This document shows, one piece after another, positions 45,180-57,072 of a stretch of DNA of 59,246 bases. This stretch comes from Zoopage sp. CT-All. Lineage: Eukaryota; Zoopagomycota; Zoopagomycetes; Zoopagales; Zoopagaceae. The DNA is taken from NCBI GenBank assembly GCA_004114245.1, contig QZWS01000004.1, positions 1-59,246 of the forward strand. Direction: 5' to 3'. A model generated the notes under the pieces. That model worked only from the letters and a program-made list of their open reading frames with translations. It did not search any database and was not told the DNA's origin. The translations under genes were made by a program, and so were the position numbers. Each line of letters opens with the position of its first letter. Position 1 is the stretch's first letter.

Positions 45180-45290
45180 GGTGGCTTGCTGGAGATGGAG
45201 TGCTGTGGGAATACCACGGGATTTTACAAGGATTGTGACGGTGTTGGCGGATCGGACTGCCACCAATGCAGACTTGAGGGTTACACAGGG

Positions 45291-45348
45291 TGCTTATTTT
45301 AGGCGCCTGCCTCAATTATTCAAAAGAGCCAAGCGCCTAAAATAAGCA
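45291..45348. repeat. Perfect 16-bp inverted repeat (hairpin), possible MITE or transposon end
   Basis: TGCTTATTTTAGGCGC at 45291-45306 and its exact complement at 45333-45348 flank a 26-nt loop. With one bulge the pairing extends outward through CAGGG/CCCTG. A decayed relative lies at 14168-14217. The hairpin sits between the aldo/keto reductase promoter and the broken end of the third secreted-family copy. Confidence 0.75.
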
Positions 45349-45378
45349 TCCCTGGGGATATATGATTGAATAATCAAC

Positions 45379-45412
45379 TATATTTCTATAACTGATTCTA
45401 AAGAGGAGTAGA
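45379..45412 (+). repeat. Dispersed short repeat, copy B
   Basis: Partner of 26230-26263. It shares TATATTTCTATA and TCTAAAGAGGA. Confidence 0.5.
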
Positions 45413-45422
45413 GTGGCCTAGC

Positions 45423-46232
45423 TATTCCCATAATGCCTCATATAATCTAACGCAAACTTGAGAGAACAGGCATGGCGTATTGAACGTGTCAAGCAAGTCA
45501 GTTGTCGGTTTTGCGATTTGCTTCAAGATACTCAAATATTTCAGAATATAAAAGGAGTTCGTCCTCAGACCAGCTGTCATCCACGTTAATCTCGCGAAAC
45601 AGGTAATCTCCACGATTCTTGGCGTGTTCTAAATACCATTTCGAGTTCACATTTCGCTTAGCTGCATTTGTGCTAATAATATTCTTCACAAAGTCCAATG
45701 GCGATATCAGAATCCAGTCGGACTTGATGACATTAGAACTGCTTTTAGCAACATGATCCAGGAGACTAAAGCAAAATCCGCGGTAGTTGGGGGCAATCTT
45801 GAAACATGGCGGTAAGTGGATGGGATCCATGTTGAAGCCGGCGCAGGCCTTTATAAACTGGTCGCGCACTAGGATGAAGTCATCAACTAGCTTTTTGCAA
45901 ACGTCATCATAGCTTTGAGTCGTCAAAGGGTTATTAGCAGCCTTTTGAATGATTTTCACTAATTGTTGTTGGGTCGTCTTTGCATATAGGATTGGCATCG
46001 AAGTGAGTGCATTCAAAGCCTTGTCGGTCCGGCCGAATCTAGCGAGTGTACGCAGTTCCAAGTATTTGGCTATCTTTGGAACAACGTCGCTGAAATCCGG
46101 GTGCTGAAAGGGATTGTACTTTAATGCGCCATCATAGTCGGTAGGATGACCGTCAGGCACTAAGCGGGTGGATGCTGCGACACAGCTTGCGAGTGCCAGG
46201 GCAATAAGGGTGCAGGGTGTAATAGGGTGCAT
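45423..46232 (-). CDS. Secreted-family protein, copy 3, C-terminally truncated; F-box-like segment
   Basis: A frame of 244 residues runs from 46232 to a stop at about 45498. The signal peptide (MHPITPCTLIALALASCVAA) and body (TTQQQLVKII, PCFKIAPN, ISPLDFVK, EINVDD) match copy 1. Beyond the stop, homology to copy 1 goes on to about 45423 with more stops, then ends. Full-length copy 1 has about 170 further residues. Residues 40-80 (NPFQHPDFSDVVPKIAKYLE, then LRTLARFGRTDKALNAL) look like an F-box helix set. Copy 1 lacks this and copy 2 keeps a degraded form. CpG is partly retained, so the short form may still be made. It is either a truncated gene or a recent pseudogene. Confidence 0.55.
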
Positions 46233-47415
46233 CTATTATATTGTGCTTATCGTGTGCAGTTAAGAGGTCCAGGCGTGGAGGCGTGGAGGCGTTGGACGTG
46301 GATGGCAAACTGGTTCGTGAAGGAAGAGTGGCCACGCGGCTCTTAGCCCAACCTCCCAACATGAATTGCAGATGAGGCAGATGTGGCGCTATTCACCAAC
46401 TCAGTTGGAATCAAGAGTGCTTCTTAAGGTAGCACATTCTAGCCAATATTGTATGAGTGTTGGATTATATAGGTATTTATCATATTTTTAAATTACTAAA
46501 AGCAGTTTAGCTTCTTAATAGATTTCTAGATTGTATTGCTACTAGGTTAATTAGTAAGCATGCAATTTGTATTAATATAGCTACACTCTATCCAATGAAA
46601 GCAGCAGGAACTAGTCATTTAAATATATATATAGCTACAAGTATAACATCCATTATATTTTCCAATTTAAGAATCCTATAGAATATTATATTAGCAATAT
46701 TTCAGTATAAAAAGACAGCAATACTCATATTTGTAATAAGAAAAATATGTCTACAACCTTCCATCTGAGATCTAATCACACAACCATCTAATCCTCCCTT
46801 CAGACATCATAATAAGTCTCCTTTAAGTCTCTTATAGTACAGTATATTTCCTATTCTTCTATATAATACAATGCATAAAGACCTTAAAATACTCCAGCCT
46901 AATAGTACTGGCATCAATACTTAAATTAAGGAGTATAAATATGGCTTACTAGTGACCAAGCTAACAGTGCACATTATGCTCAAACTGCTCAATGCCTGAT
47001 ATGTCTATGCATACAGCACCTACATTAAGTAGCCCATATAATAGTATACAAGTGCCAACACTTGCATCTGCCCAAGGAACACCACACCCTTGACTACCAT
47101 CTGGGGCAGTCCCCTTGCGCACTATATCCCAGACCACGACCAGCAGCAACCCTCCCACCTCAAAACACCTCCAAGCCGTCAAATCCACACGCAATCACAC
47201 GAATGTCCAGCATCCGCGGCCTCCCTGGCTGATGGCAACCGCGGTCAACTTATCAGGCGGCAATGGTTGTAGGCGTAATTTTGCTACCCCCGCCACCTGC
47301 CCCCTCTCGCGCGAGCAGCCGCCCCCGTTGCCGTCGCCGTGCCTATTTCCCGCCCCCTTTCCACCCCATTCTCGCCCTGTGTTGCATGCTCTTTGGCACA
47401 CAGTCATCTGCATCC
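46233..47415. other. AT-rich CpG-free block, then CpG-rich PKA leader
   Basis: 46233-46460 is family promoter sequence shared with copies 1 and 2. 46460-47080 is very AT-rich with no CpG and no exon. It is probably decayed mobile DNA. From 47110 the sequence is C-rich and CpG-rich, the likely promoter and leader of the PKA gene. Confidence 0.6.
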
Positions 47416-50365
47416 ATGGATAGTCGAACTGCGCGCTCGGTGCTGCGCATTCAGCACGATCCCACTGCTGCCAGCCCGCAAAATGCTTCGCGGTCGCCAT
47501 CGAGGACCCGGTCGCGGGCGTCTTCGTTCTATGCCTCGGACGATGACAGCGTGAGCGTAGGGAGTGGAGCGGATCGTGTAAAGAGAGCGGTGAAGATCGA
47601 TCACCCGGCGCATTCGACCGACAGCTGGCGGAAACCAATGCTGCAGCCGCCGCCACAGCCTCAGCCGCCTTCGCAGCATGCCAATGATGCCCGGAAATTC
47701 GATCAAATAACCGTGGCGGTGGATCCGTGCGCAACGCTGAATCCGCCGGCTGCTTCCGCAGGGATCGATGAGAGCGGCAGCGAGCCCGCGTATCCGGCAA
47801 GCATGCAGCCGCAGACGCAATCAACGCCGGTGATTGTCACCACAGCGCCTACCACCGGCGCGGCTCGCCAAGTATCGCGGCTGAATTCTGCATTTATTGT
47901 GACGCCCGAGGAAGCAGCCTTTTCCGATGCAAGTCTGCCGGTCTCGCCCTGTATGCCGCCGTGTAAGGCTCCCGCTTCAGTCGTGTCGCCGCTTGCTTCG
48001 CCCACTCAGCGTCCCATGCTTTCCACGCAATCAGTACCCTATCAGCCCCCCCAGTTCCGCCCCCGTGCTCAAACGCACAATGTGGCCGCAACACTGTCCA
48101 ATGATGCGCCCACCGGTGCACTCTCCCCCACAGACCTCAAGTCGCCCGGGTTTGGTTCGACATCCACCGGGACACGGTATAGGCCGCCGCATGCTCGGAT
48201 GCAGCTTAATCTGGCGCTGAACTCGCCCGCATTGAATCACCTCTCGCACACGCTCGGAGGTACCTCGGGAGGCGTCTCGGGAGAATCCTCGCCCTCTTCG
48301 TTCGTGTCCATGCCGTCGCCGGCTTTTCTTAATTCCCACTCGTCGTATAGTGTATCCGGCTCGGCTGTGCCTGGTCAGCAGCAGCCATCATCGGCATCGT
48401 CAAACGGAACCATGGGCGCATCGTTGGCTTCTCTCACCGCACTGACCTCGCCGTCCTTCAACCCCACACCGCTCCACCAGCAGTCAACCACACAACAGCT
48501 GCAGCATGTGCTGTTGCAAGGCCATCGGTTCTACCGGCCACCCGCATCGCCACAGCCCAACCAACTGCAGCATAGCATGTCCACGGGACCTGCAGCAATC
48601 GCTGCGGCCACATCCGTTGCGGCCAATTTTGAGCAGCAGCAGCAAGCTGGACAGAGTCGCTCGCGCGCAGAGACCATCACAACGGGCATTCCGGTTACGC
48701 GTGCCCCACTGACGGTCAACTGGTGGGAAACGCCGGTCACATCGTCCTCCTACGACAACTTTCCTTCGCCTGCCCAGCCCCTGTCTACTGCAGCAGCCCG
48801 GATTCAAACGCAGCGTAGCATGCATCAGTCGCACGTATCGCTTCACGTACATGAGCGATCAGGGAGCAATGCCCTCGACGATGAAGCAGGTGCCCCAGCT
48901 CGTATCACTGCGATGTTTCGTTCCCCAACGATGCCAACAAAGAGTGACCAACAGATGATTCGTCCTGTGCCCGTCAAGCCGCTCTCGGTCACTGCCGCCG
49001 CAGCCGCAGCGTTATCTCGTCCTTCCGAAGACTCTGTCATGTCCGATACGGTACAGACAACAGCGTTCCCTATTGCAACGACGGCCATCAAGCGCCCGGT
49101 GCCATTCAATGCTGCCGCCGTCACATCGATCCTTTCACAGTTCGATGCCCACTCGGAAAGCTCACCGCGTGGTAGCATCGCATCAATCGTGTCGGCATCA
49201 AATTCCATGAACGACGGGGAATCCAGCAGCGCTGCTGTCAAGAGCAGGCCCGACCTAGCGACTCCATCCACTCTTCGCGAGAAGTACATGCTTAAAATTC
49301 CCCAGCGAAAGCGGCCACGACAGCTTCGGGATTTCGAGATGCTTGACACCCTAGGCACCGGTACATTTGGACGCGTTTATCTTTGCCGCGAGCGTTTCGG
49401 CCGACAGGATGAATTCTTTGCACTCAAAGTACTTCGCAAAGTCGATGTCGTTCGGCTGAAGCAGGTCGAGCACATCAACTCGGAGAAGGAAATCCTTGCT
49501 CAAGTTGAGCATCCTTTCATCGTCAATATGTAAGAGCAAAGTGCGCTGTTCGGCGGCTGACTCTACGTTTTAGGCATGCCACATTCCAGGATGACATTAA
49601 TTTATACATGATGATGGAGTACATCATCGGTGGAGAGCTGTTCTCGCATCTTCGAAGAGCTGGTCGATTCACAAACGAGGTGACGCGGTTCTTTGCGGCA
49701 GAGATCGTGCTTGCGCTGGAATATCTGCACTCCAAAGACATTGTCTATCGTGACCTGAAACCAGAAAGTAGGGCATCGGACATTGCGCTTTGAAACTGAT
49801 TTGCTGGCTAGACCTACTCCTGGACAATACTGGGCACATCAAGATCACAGACTTTGGCTTTGCCAAGCTCGTGCAGGATCGAACGTGGACGCTGTGCGGA
49901 ACGCCAGAGTATCTCGCGCCAGAGATTATCCAGTCCAAAGGCCACGGGAAGGCGGTGGATTGGTGGGCATTGGGTATTCTCACGTTCGAGATGCTTGCGG
50001 GCTATCCACCGTTCTTTGACGACAACCCTTTCGGTATCTATGAGAAGATCCTCAGCGGTCGTCTACAGTTCCCAGCCCACTTCAACCTGCACGCCAAAGA
50101 TTTGATTCGTCGATTTTTGACAGCAGATCGATCGCAGCGGCTCGGCAATATGAAGGGCGGAGCGGCGGATGTCAAGGAACACAAGTGGTTCCGCGGCGTC
50201 GATTGGGAAGGTCTTGAGCAACGCACCGTCAAGGCCCCGATTCAGCCCAAATACCGGCATCCGGGAGATACTGGTAACTTTGAAAAGTATCCGCCCGAAC
50301 GCGGCGACATTGGTGGAGGCGATACTGGGTCGGATCCATACCGGCGTTTGTTCAAAAATTTCTAG
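47416..50365 (+). CDS. cAMP-dependent protein kinase catalytic subunit with very long N-terminus
   Basis: Exons 47416-49529, 49574-49767 and 49812-50365 give 953 residues (or ten more if the ATG at 47386 is used). The kinase starts near 640: [52 protein letters not shown] and [20 protein letters not shown], ending in the FKNF tail typical of PKA-C. Yeast Tpk proteins have N-termini of only 50-100 residues. Here about 630 residues are Ser/Pro/Gln/Ala-rich, with QQQQ runs and many Ser/Thr-Pro sites, probably regulatory and disordered. It is released from Bcy1 by cAMP (known for the family). Confidence 0.92.
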
Positions 50366-50730
50366 TGTAACAATGGTCGGTCCATTGCTCCCTTCATTTC
50401 AACAGTGATTCGGGTTCGTTTGTCAATTGGCTCTGTATATCTTTTGCCCTTCGCATTGCGGGTATTCTTGGTTGGAGTGAGTGTCGTCGAGTATGCCTGG
50501 ATTGGTCGGCGAATGAGCAGGATTAGTGTACTGGATTCAACAATTTATCCTCGACCCAGCCTACATATTGATCTGGCTGCAACTCACCTGGCATATACTG
50601 ATCCATGTTCGGATGTGGCCCAAATGGGCTGCCCATGTGATCGCCCATCATTCTCGTCAACATTCAGTGCTCTACCGCTCGCCCGCTCGAGCGACCCCTC
50701 GCATCGCTCTTGATATTGTGCGACTAGTCT
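50366..50730. other. Intergenic between the PKA gene and GDE1
   Basis: An open frame with scattered ATGs crosses this region, but it has no similarity to anything, and the GDE1 start is fixed by its SPX domain. Probably the GDE1 promoter. Confidence 0.5.
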
Positions 50731-53700
50731 ATGAAGTTTGGCAAGTACTTGCTGCGGAATCAGGCCAGGGACTGGTCAAGGTGCGTCGACGTCCCCACTC
50801 TGCCTTGATCGAATTGCCCTTGTGTGCCAGGCACTACGTCGCCTACAAGCACCTGAAACAGCTGATAAAGGCATCAGCACATTCGCTCAAGTTGAAGGCC
50901 GTCTCAATCGACGATGTCATCGCATCTTTTGTGTTCGAGCTCGACCGCGAACTCGAAAAGGCCTGCACGTTTTATACCCATCAACGCACCGAGATCGAGC
51001 GTCAATGGCTTGCAGTGTCCGAAAAGCATCGCCGTCTATATGGAGCAAGTAATTTCGGTTTGTTGGCCGTGGATTCGGCCGTGACGAATGATTCCCTTGC
51101 TCGAGTGTACCATAGTGAACCGATCGCGGAAACGGCGCTCGCCTTTGAAGTCGTGCTTAAGGAGCTGCGTGACTCCATCCGCGATACGATTCGATTCGCA
51201 GATATGAACCTGTCTGCGCTAGAGAAAATCCTTAAAAAGTACAGTGTTTCTCATTTCAAACGACTATTGATCGCTTAGATTTGACAAGAAACTCGGTCTC
51301 GATATCAAGCAGTCATATCTCTCATCCAAAGTCTGCATTTCGTCAATAGCGTCCAATTCGCCACTCGCCGCTTTGCGCCAGGATGTTTTTGCTCTGCTCG
51401 TCAACGTTCGGCAGCAGAAGGATAGGGCCGAGGCAATAATCAACAGCGCCCCCGAAAGCTGCGAGGACGTGTCGCTTCCATTCACTCGCACAGAGTTTGA
51501 CCGCCTCATATTAGCCATCGAGGAGGATGACGCCGAAGCCCTTCGATCGGGGTACTTGGCGAGAATAAGGCCGTTTTTGGAAGGCTCGGATGAGCTCGCA
51601 CAGGCTTTGACGGCACTTCTCCGCCGGGCGTTAACTCGACGCTCTCTGTCGTGTTGTAAATGGTTGGTGCAGCACAACGCGGGCAGTACTCCATCGTTGA
51701 CGGATGTGAACGACCAAACTCTGCTGCATAAAATGGCCATGCGCGGCGGAGTCGTTTCACTTGAAAATTCATGCCCATCCTCCTCAAAGGTGAGGCAGCC
51801 TCAGATAGTTGCTGCGGATTTGGCGTCACCAGAAGACTCGGAGCTGATCGAGCTGTTTCTTGCAAATTTATCTGGAGATGTCGACCCACATATTCCGGAT
51901 CTGCATGGTCGTCGTCCACTTCACTATGCCGCCATGAATAACTTTTCCAAACTGTGCAACGTTTTACTCCACGATCTGATGTCGCGTCCGGCCTCTGCTC
52001 ATCTTCGGCACCTCTTTTCACCCCTTTGGTGCGATAAAAACGGCTATACACCTCTAATGCACGCAGCTTCTCGAGGAATGCTCGATGTCGTTCGAGCGTT
52101 TGTTGCTTTTGGACCCCTTCTCAACGTTGATCAAGTCGTTGAGCACGCACTAATCGGTAAGCCCCAGATTGCCAAGGCTTTTGCAATTTAACATATATAG
52201 CAGGGAATACGCCGCAGATACCTGGAAGCGACCAGCTTCGAAGAACGACACTCTTGCACTTGGCCTGTCGAAGTGGCTATGCACATGTTGTCGCCTACCT
52301 TCTCATTCATGGTGCGGATCCAAACTTGATCTGTGAAAACAACGATACTGCGCTCACTGTCGCTATCCGCTATCGTCATGCAAATTGTATCAGAGAGCTT
52401 TTAAGCACGGCTGATAGCGATGATATGGGCACGATTGAAGGCGTACCACAGAGAGTTGCTGTCGACACAAATATGGCTGACAAGCGAGATGGAATCACAC
52501 CTCTTATTTTCAGCGGTACGGCAGCAGTAGACCTGTCATTAGCATGTATTCATACTCTCTGGTAGTCAACGAGACTTTCCTTGATGCCGTTCATGAACTG
52601 TTGATTGCTGGAGCAGACACCACGGCTATCGATGCCAATGGATGGACTGCCTTCGAATACGCTGTCTACAATGGCTCACAGGAGATCATCGATTTGCTGA
52701 AGAAGCATGTTCATCCGATGAAAGAAATCGACATTATACCCGATCGGCACTTACCCTCAGCGTCACCTAGCTCTGGCTCATCAGGATTCTCGCCTGCGAC
52801 TACTGAAGGCGCTGCAATTCGTCGAACCTCTACTACCGAGCCGCCTCAGCGTGCATATGGTCACCGCTTTCTCGAAGGTCACATCTGTGTGCAGATCTTG
52901 CTTGGGGGCACCGACTCCCGTGTAAACGACACTCCGATAACTTTGACCGATGATGAGCAAGCCACGTCCTTGCGGATATACCTGCAGAGCATGCCCACCG
53001 AGGCCTATGTTGTCCAACTTCCCTATCGAGATTTTTCTGAGGATATTCGCTTCACAGTGAATGATAGCGAAGCTGAAGTGGTCATTTGCTTTGATCTTGC
53101 ATTCACGTATGAAGCTCGCATTCGCGGCGGCTCGGTTTTGGCGAGAGGCCTTGCGATACTGCCTCTTGCAAAACCTACAGTCAAGTCCAGCAGCATTACA
53201 GTCGTGCCACTGCTTGCGGCAACCTCGCTGTCGCTCATGGGCCAACTTTGTTTTGAAAGTGTCGTCGTTCGCCCCTTCTACCACGCAAATATGAACATTG
53301 GAGCACGCAGCACGTATTGGAGATCGTATTCGACAAAGGTATGCGATGCACAGTGTTCACTGTCTCTCAAATACATCAGGTCATCGGCCATCGTGGACTG
53401 GGCGCGAATCGATCAGGATTGGAGGGATCACGACTGCAGCTGAGTGAGAATACGGTGCTCTCGTTCGTTACCGCAGCATCCTTGGGAGCCGAATACGTCG
53501 AATTTGGTACTGATAGATCGATTTATTTGCATCGCGCTGATGTCTGCCAGATGTCCAACTTACTCGTGATTTTACACCGGTAATCTACCACGACTGGAAC
53601 GTCTCGGAAACAGGACTGGACATCAGCGTTGCTGACCTTTCCTTGGAGCAATTTCTTGCGCTTCGTCCTTGTAATGTCAAATCTGCTTCGTCAAAAATTA

Positions 53701-54425
53701 GCAGAGGTCTGGACAGAGCCACGTCAAAAACAACTATTCGCAAGGTTTACCAGGAGGCCAAGGAGCGTGAGGCCAGTGCCCACAAAGTATTCGAAAACAC
53801 CCTGCCCAAGTCCAAGGACTATGGCATGATTAAATCGCCGTTTACAACACTTACTGAGACTCTCCAACGCGTGCCTGTGCACGTTGGGTTCAATGTCGAG
53901 GTCAAGTTCCCACAAATTGAGGAAATAGAGGCACATCAGCTTCGACCGTTGGACCTCAACAAGTCCATCGACAGCATTCTTGACTGCGTCTACACACACG
54001 CGGGAGAGCGCAACATTGTTTTCAGCAGCTTTCATCCAGAAGCGTGTATGATGCTGGCATTGAAGCAGCCCAATTATCCAGTGCTATTTCTTACGGACGG
54101 CGGCACAATCGCGACCGTGGACATTCGCTGTGCTTCCCTCAGAGCAAGTGTGGAATTTGCCAAACGCATAGATCTTCTCGGCATCGTGACAGAATGCCAA
54201 CCGATCCTTGACGCACCAGGTCTGGTCAAGGGGATCAAGGCGCAAGGGTTGCTTGTGCTCACGTATGGTCGAGGCAACAACCTGGTCAAGAACGTCCATA
54301 TTCAGCGGGCTGCTGGAGTGGATGCTGTTATTGTGGTTAGTGCCCTTTGCCATCCATAGGCTAGTCTCACATTTTCACCGCAGGATTCCGTTTTGGCGGT
54401 GCGGAAAGGGCTGCAGTCAGCATAG
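50731..54425 (+). CDS. GDE1: SPX-ankyrin-GDPD glycerophosphodiesterase Gde1
   Basis: Cytosolic enzyme hydrolysing glycerophosphocholine. Its SPX domain senses inositol pyrophosphates and phosphate. Exons 50731-50780, 50831-51238, 51279-52156, 52201-52515, 52566-53338, 53380-53506, 53551-54335 and 54384-54425 give 1125 residues (yeast 1223). SPX: MKFGKYLLRNQARDWS, YVAYKHLKQLIK and LEKILKKFDKKLG. Ankyrin repeats fill about 300-640 (LHLACRSGYAHVVAYLLIHG). The GDPD domain has the catalytic VIGHRGLGAN, then SENT, EYVEFDVQLTRD, VIYHDWN and VEVKFP. Pho81 shares this layout but has a degenerate GDPD, while the residues here look intact. It is convergent with ATP3. Confidence 0.92.
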
Positions 54426-54540
54426 TGGGCGAAATCGTGCATGATGATAACCACGATAGATTTCATTTTTAACCCGCAAGCGTGCACTGTGGGGCAACGC
54501 CAGTACTGCCATCCCCAACAAACCAGGATCCACGATGCGC

Positions 54541-55523
54541 TCAGAGAGCAGATGCACCAGTGATGATATCGATAAGTTCATTGGTGATGACCGCCTGGCG
54601 ACCACGATTGTAGGTGAGCGTCAGCCTGTCGATCATCTCGCCGGCGTTCTTGGTAGCGTTTTCCATAGCCGTACGCTTGGCGGCCATCTCGGACGCGTGT
54701 CCCTCGCTCATCGCCCAAAACACGCTATTGGCGAAAGTAAACTCGGCAAAGTTCTCCAGCACGTCCTCGTCGACCTCGTACTGTGCAAATTTGGGCGAGT
54801 TCTTAAACGCCTCGATCGAAAAGACTGGCTGCTTCACGGCCTCGTAGGCTATCATGGACTGGAAGCGATTGAAGATAACCTCTGCTCGGTCAAACGCAAC
54901 GCCCTCGGAGGCAATGGTGTCTGCAACCGCACAGGCCTCGGCAAATGTCGGGATCGCTTTGCCAATCTGATTGAACGAAAGCGACACATTATCTTTGATT
55001 TCACGCGCGATCTGCGCCTTGGCCTTGTCCCCAAGCACCACGACCTGCGATTGCGGATACTCTTCGCGATGGGTGCGCTTTGTGACTTTGGATACGGACG
55101 AGTGGATGCCGCCGCAGAGGCCACGGTCGGAGGAGACGGTGATAAGTACGGTGCGCTGGCCGGCGGACGCTGCGTCGCCGGAGAAGGCCGCCTCGGTCTC
55201 GGCCTGCTTGTACACGTCGGTCGAGCTCTGGCCATACACGCGCGCCACCTCCATATTGCGCTGCGCACGGGTTAGCTTGGTTGCAGCAATCATTTTCATC
55301 GACTTGGTGATCTTGGCGATATTGGAGACGGATTTAAGGCGCAGCTGGACTAGCGCAGGGGATCAGCGGGATATAGGCAAAGGGGCGCAGTACTTTCGCG
55401 CAACGTCGCCATGTCGCGCTGCTTCACAGAAATCCTGCAATTTATTATATATGAGAATTTTCAAGTAGTTAGGGCCTACGATTGCGCGGCAGAGACGGCC
55501 GGACGAGAGGCGATGCGCAGCAT
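54541..55523 (-). CDS. ATP3: Mitochondrial ATP synthase subunit gamma
   Basis: Central stalk of F1. Exons 55480-55523, 55394-55434 and 54541-55349 give 297 residues. A mitochondrial presequence (MLRIASRPAVSAAQ) leads into MATLREIQLRLKSVSNIAKI and TKSMKMIAATKL. ITVSSDRGLCGG and the C-terminal KNAGEMIDRLTLTYNRGRQA and ITNELIDIITGA helix are family hallmarks. A 41-nt second exon bridges the presequence and the mature protein. Start codons of this gene and the ferredoxin gene are 51 bp apart. Confidence 0.95.
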
Positions 55524-55574
55524 GATGGCGGCTTCGAGGTGAAAAGGCAGACTGCTGCAATTTTTAGCCAGGCA
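55524..55574. promoter_or_regulatory. 51-bp bidirectional promoter of two mitochondrial genes
   Basis: ATP3 (minus) and the ferredoxin gene (plus) start 51 bp apart, with GCAATTTTTAGCCAGGCA in the middle. A shared control region for two mitochondrial proteins is plausible (inference). Confidence 0.5.
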
Positions 55575-56323
55575 ATGCTGCCCTCGAGAGGAATGTTCGC
55601 GATGCGCCAGTCGACGACCGCGATTCGACAGAGATTGGCACGAGGCGGACCAAATGTGCCGGTGCCGCTTGGAGGTGCCAGCAGAAGATACATGGAGAGG
55701 GCACGGCTGCTGGATCCAGCCAAGGCCGCTTCTCTCCGCGGCTTGTCCACGACTCCAGGTAGACCAATGATCTATTCCATCTTCTGACGACCGGCAAAGC
55801 TTCTAGGCATGGATCGGTATCCAAGAGCGGGTGGGCTAATCGCGCTCGTTATACGTTCTTACGCTGAAGTCCAGGCCCATAACCGTCAAATTCATCACGC
55901 CCGAGGGGAAGACGATCACCTGCATGGCATCCGAAGGCGATTCGCTTCTTGACATTGCTCATGCAAACGATGTTGAGCTTGAGGGTGCATGTGAGGGCTC
56001 GCTGGCTTGTTCGACATGCCATGTTATTCTTGAATCGGATGTCTACGATCGATTGGAAGAGCCCGGCGACGAAGAGAATGATATGCTTGATCTCGCCTTT
56101 GGGCTGACAGACACGTTGGTCTATTGCGCAATGTTGTACCGTGTAACTCGGACTGTATAGATCGCGATTGGGCTGTCAGGTCAAAATGACTGCTGATCTA
56201 GACGGTCTTATCGCCCAGATTCCCTCGGCTACGCGTAATATGGCTGTTGACGGTGTGTCCCACGCTTGTAGTATGTATTGAAGCTTATGATGTTGATTAG
56301 GATACAAGCCGAAGCCGCATTAA
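55575..56323 (+). CDS. YAH1: Mitochondrial [2Fe-2S] ferredoxin (adrenodoxin type)
   Basis: Electron donor for Fe-S cluster synthesis and heme A formation. Exons 55575-55758, 55800-55816, 55870-56114, 56161-56252 and 56301-56323 give 186 residues. An Arg-rich mitochondrial leader (RQSTTAIRQRLARGG; LSTTP) precedes RPITVKFITPEGKTITC. The cluster Cys are in CEGSLACSTCHVI and LGCQVKM, and the acidic partner-binding helix is EPGDEENDMLDLAFGLTDTS. The end NMAVDGYKPKPH is typical. Exon 2 is a 17-nt microexon and is the least certain join. The other joins follow conserved sequence. Confidence 0.92.
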
Positions 56324-57072
56324 GAAGTCCCTTGAATATGCAATTCATTATCTTGAAGTGCGCACCATTCTAGTTTGTTGATCCAGTAGTACTGTGTGCT
56401 TGCAGTATTAGTGCATGTCTATTATGCGATATGATTGCAGCAAGTCTACAGCAGCTGCCTGCCAAATGAATGAAGCTAGATTGACAAGCATCCACTCATG
56501 GTTCGTGGGCTGGGAGCTATATGTCACTGGTGATACTGAGCAAGTACTGCTGATGGAGTTTGTGGCAATGCTGGCAATGCATGACTTTGTATTGAATAGT
56601 AGTTGAATTCACTTGAATATATAGGCTATGTAGCATTTTATTGTCCAGTATTGATGGGGTTGAATTGTTCCAATCAATTATATAATCACTTTGAATACAC
56701 TTTTAAAACATTACTAGCTTACCAAGGTAAGTATGAGCTGCTTTTGAAATATACTTTCTAGTAGTAACTTTCAGTGAATGACCACTCTTGACGCATATCC
56801 AAACAAAGCAGATCACTTCAATGGAAATAACTCAATATGTTAATTGGGACATACTTACAATAGTTGAATGTGACATGTAGGTGTGCATCGAGGTATACTG
56901 CTAATGATTCAGTTATCCAGAATGCTAGCAGTTACCAGTTGAACTGGAAATCAGTAAACGATAGAATGGGGATTTCAAATACTAGAGGTGCTCAACACGA
57001 ATATAGATATGGTCTAGGGGGATGCATTCCGCCGAAGCTTCGGCAAAATATTTACAGAACACTTCTGCTTAC
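56324..57072. other. AT-rich, CpG-poor intergenic block
   Basis: No exon supported. Nearly CpG-free between about 56330 and 56860. It ends at the 3' side of the minus-strand CBM19-like gene. Confidence 0.55.
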
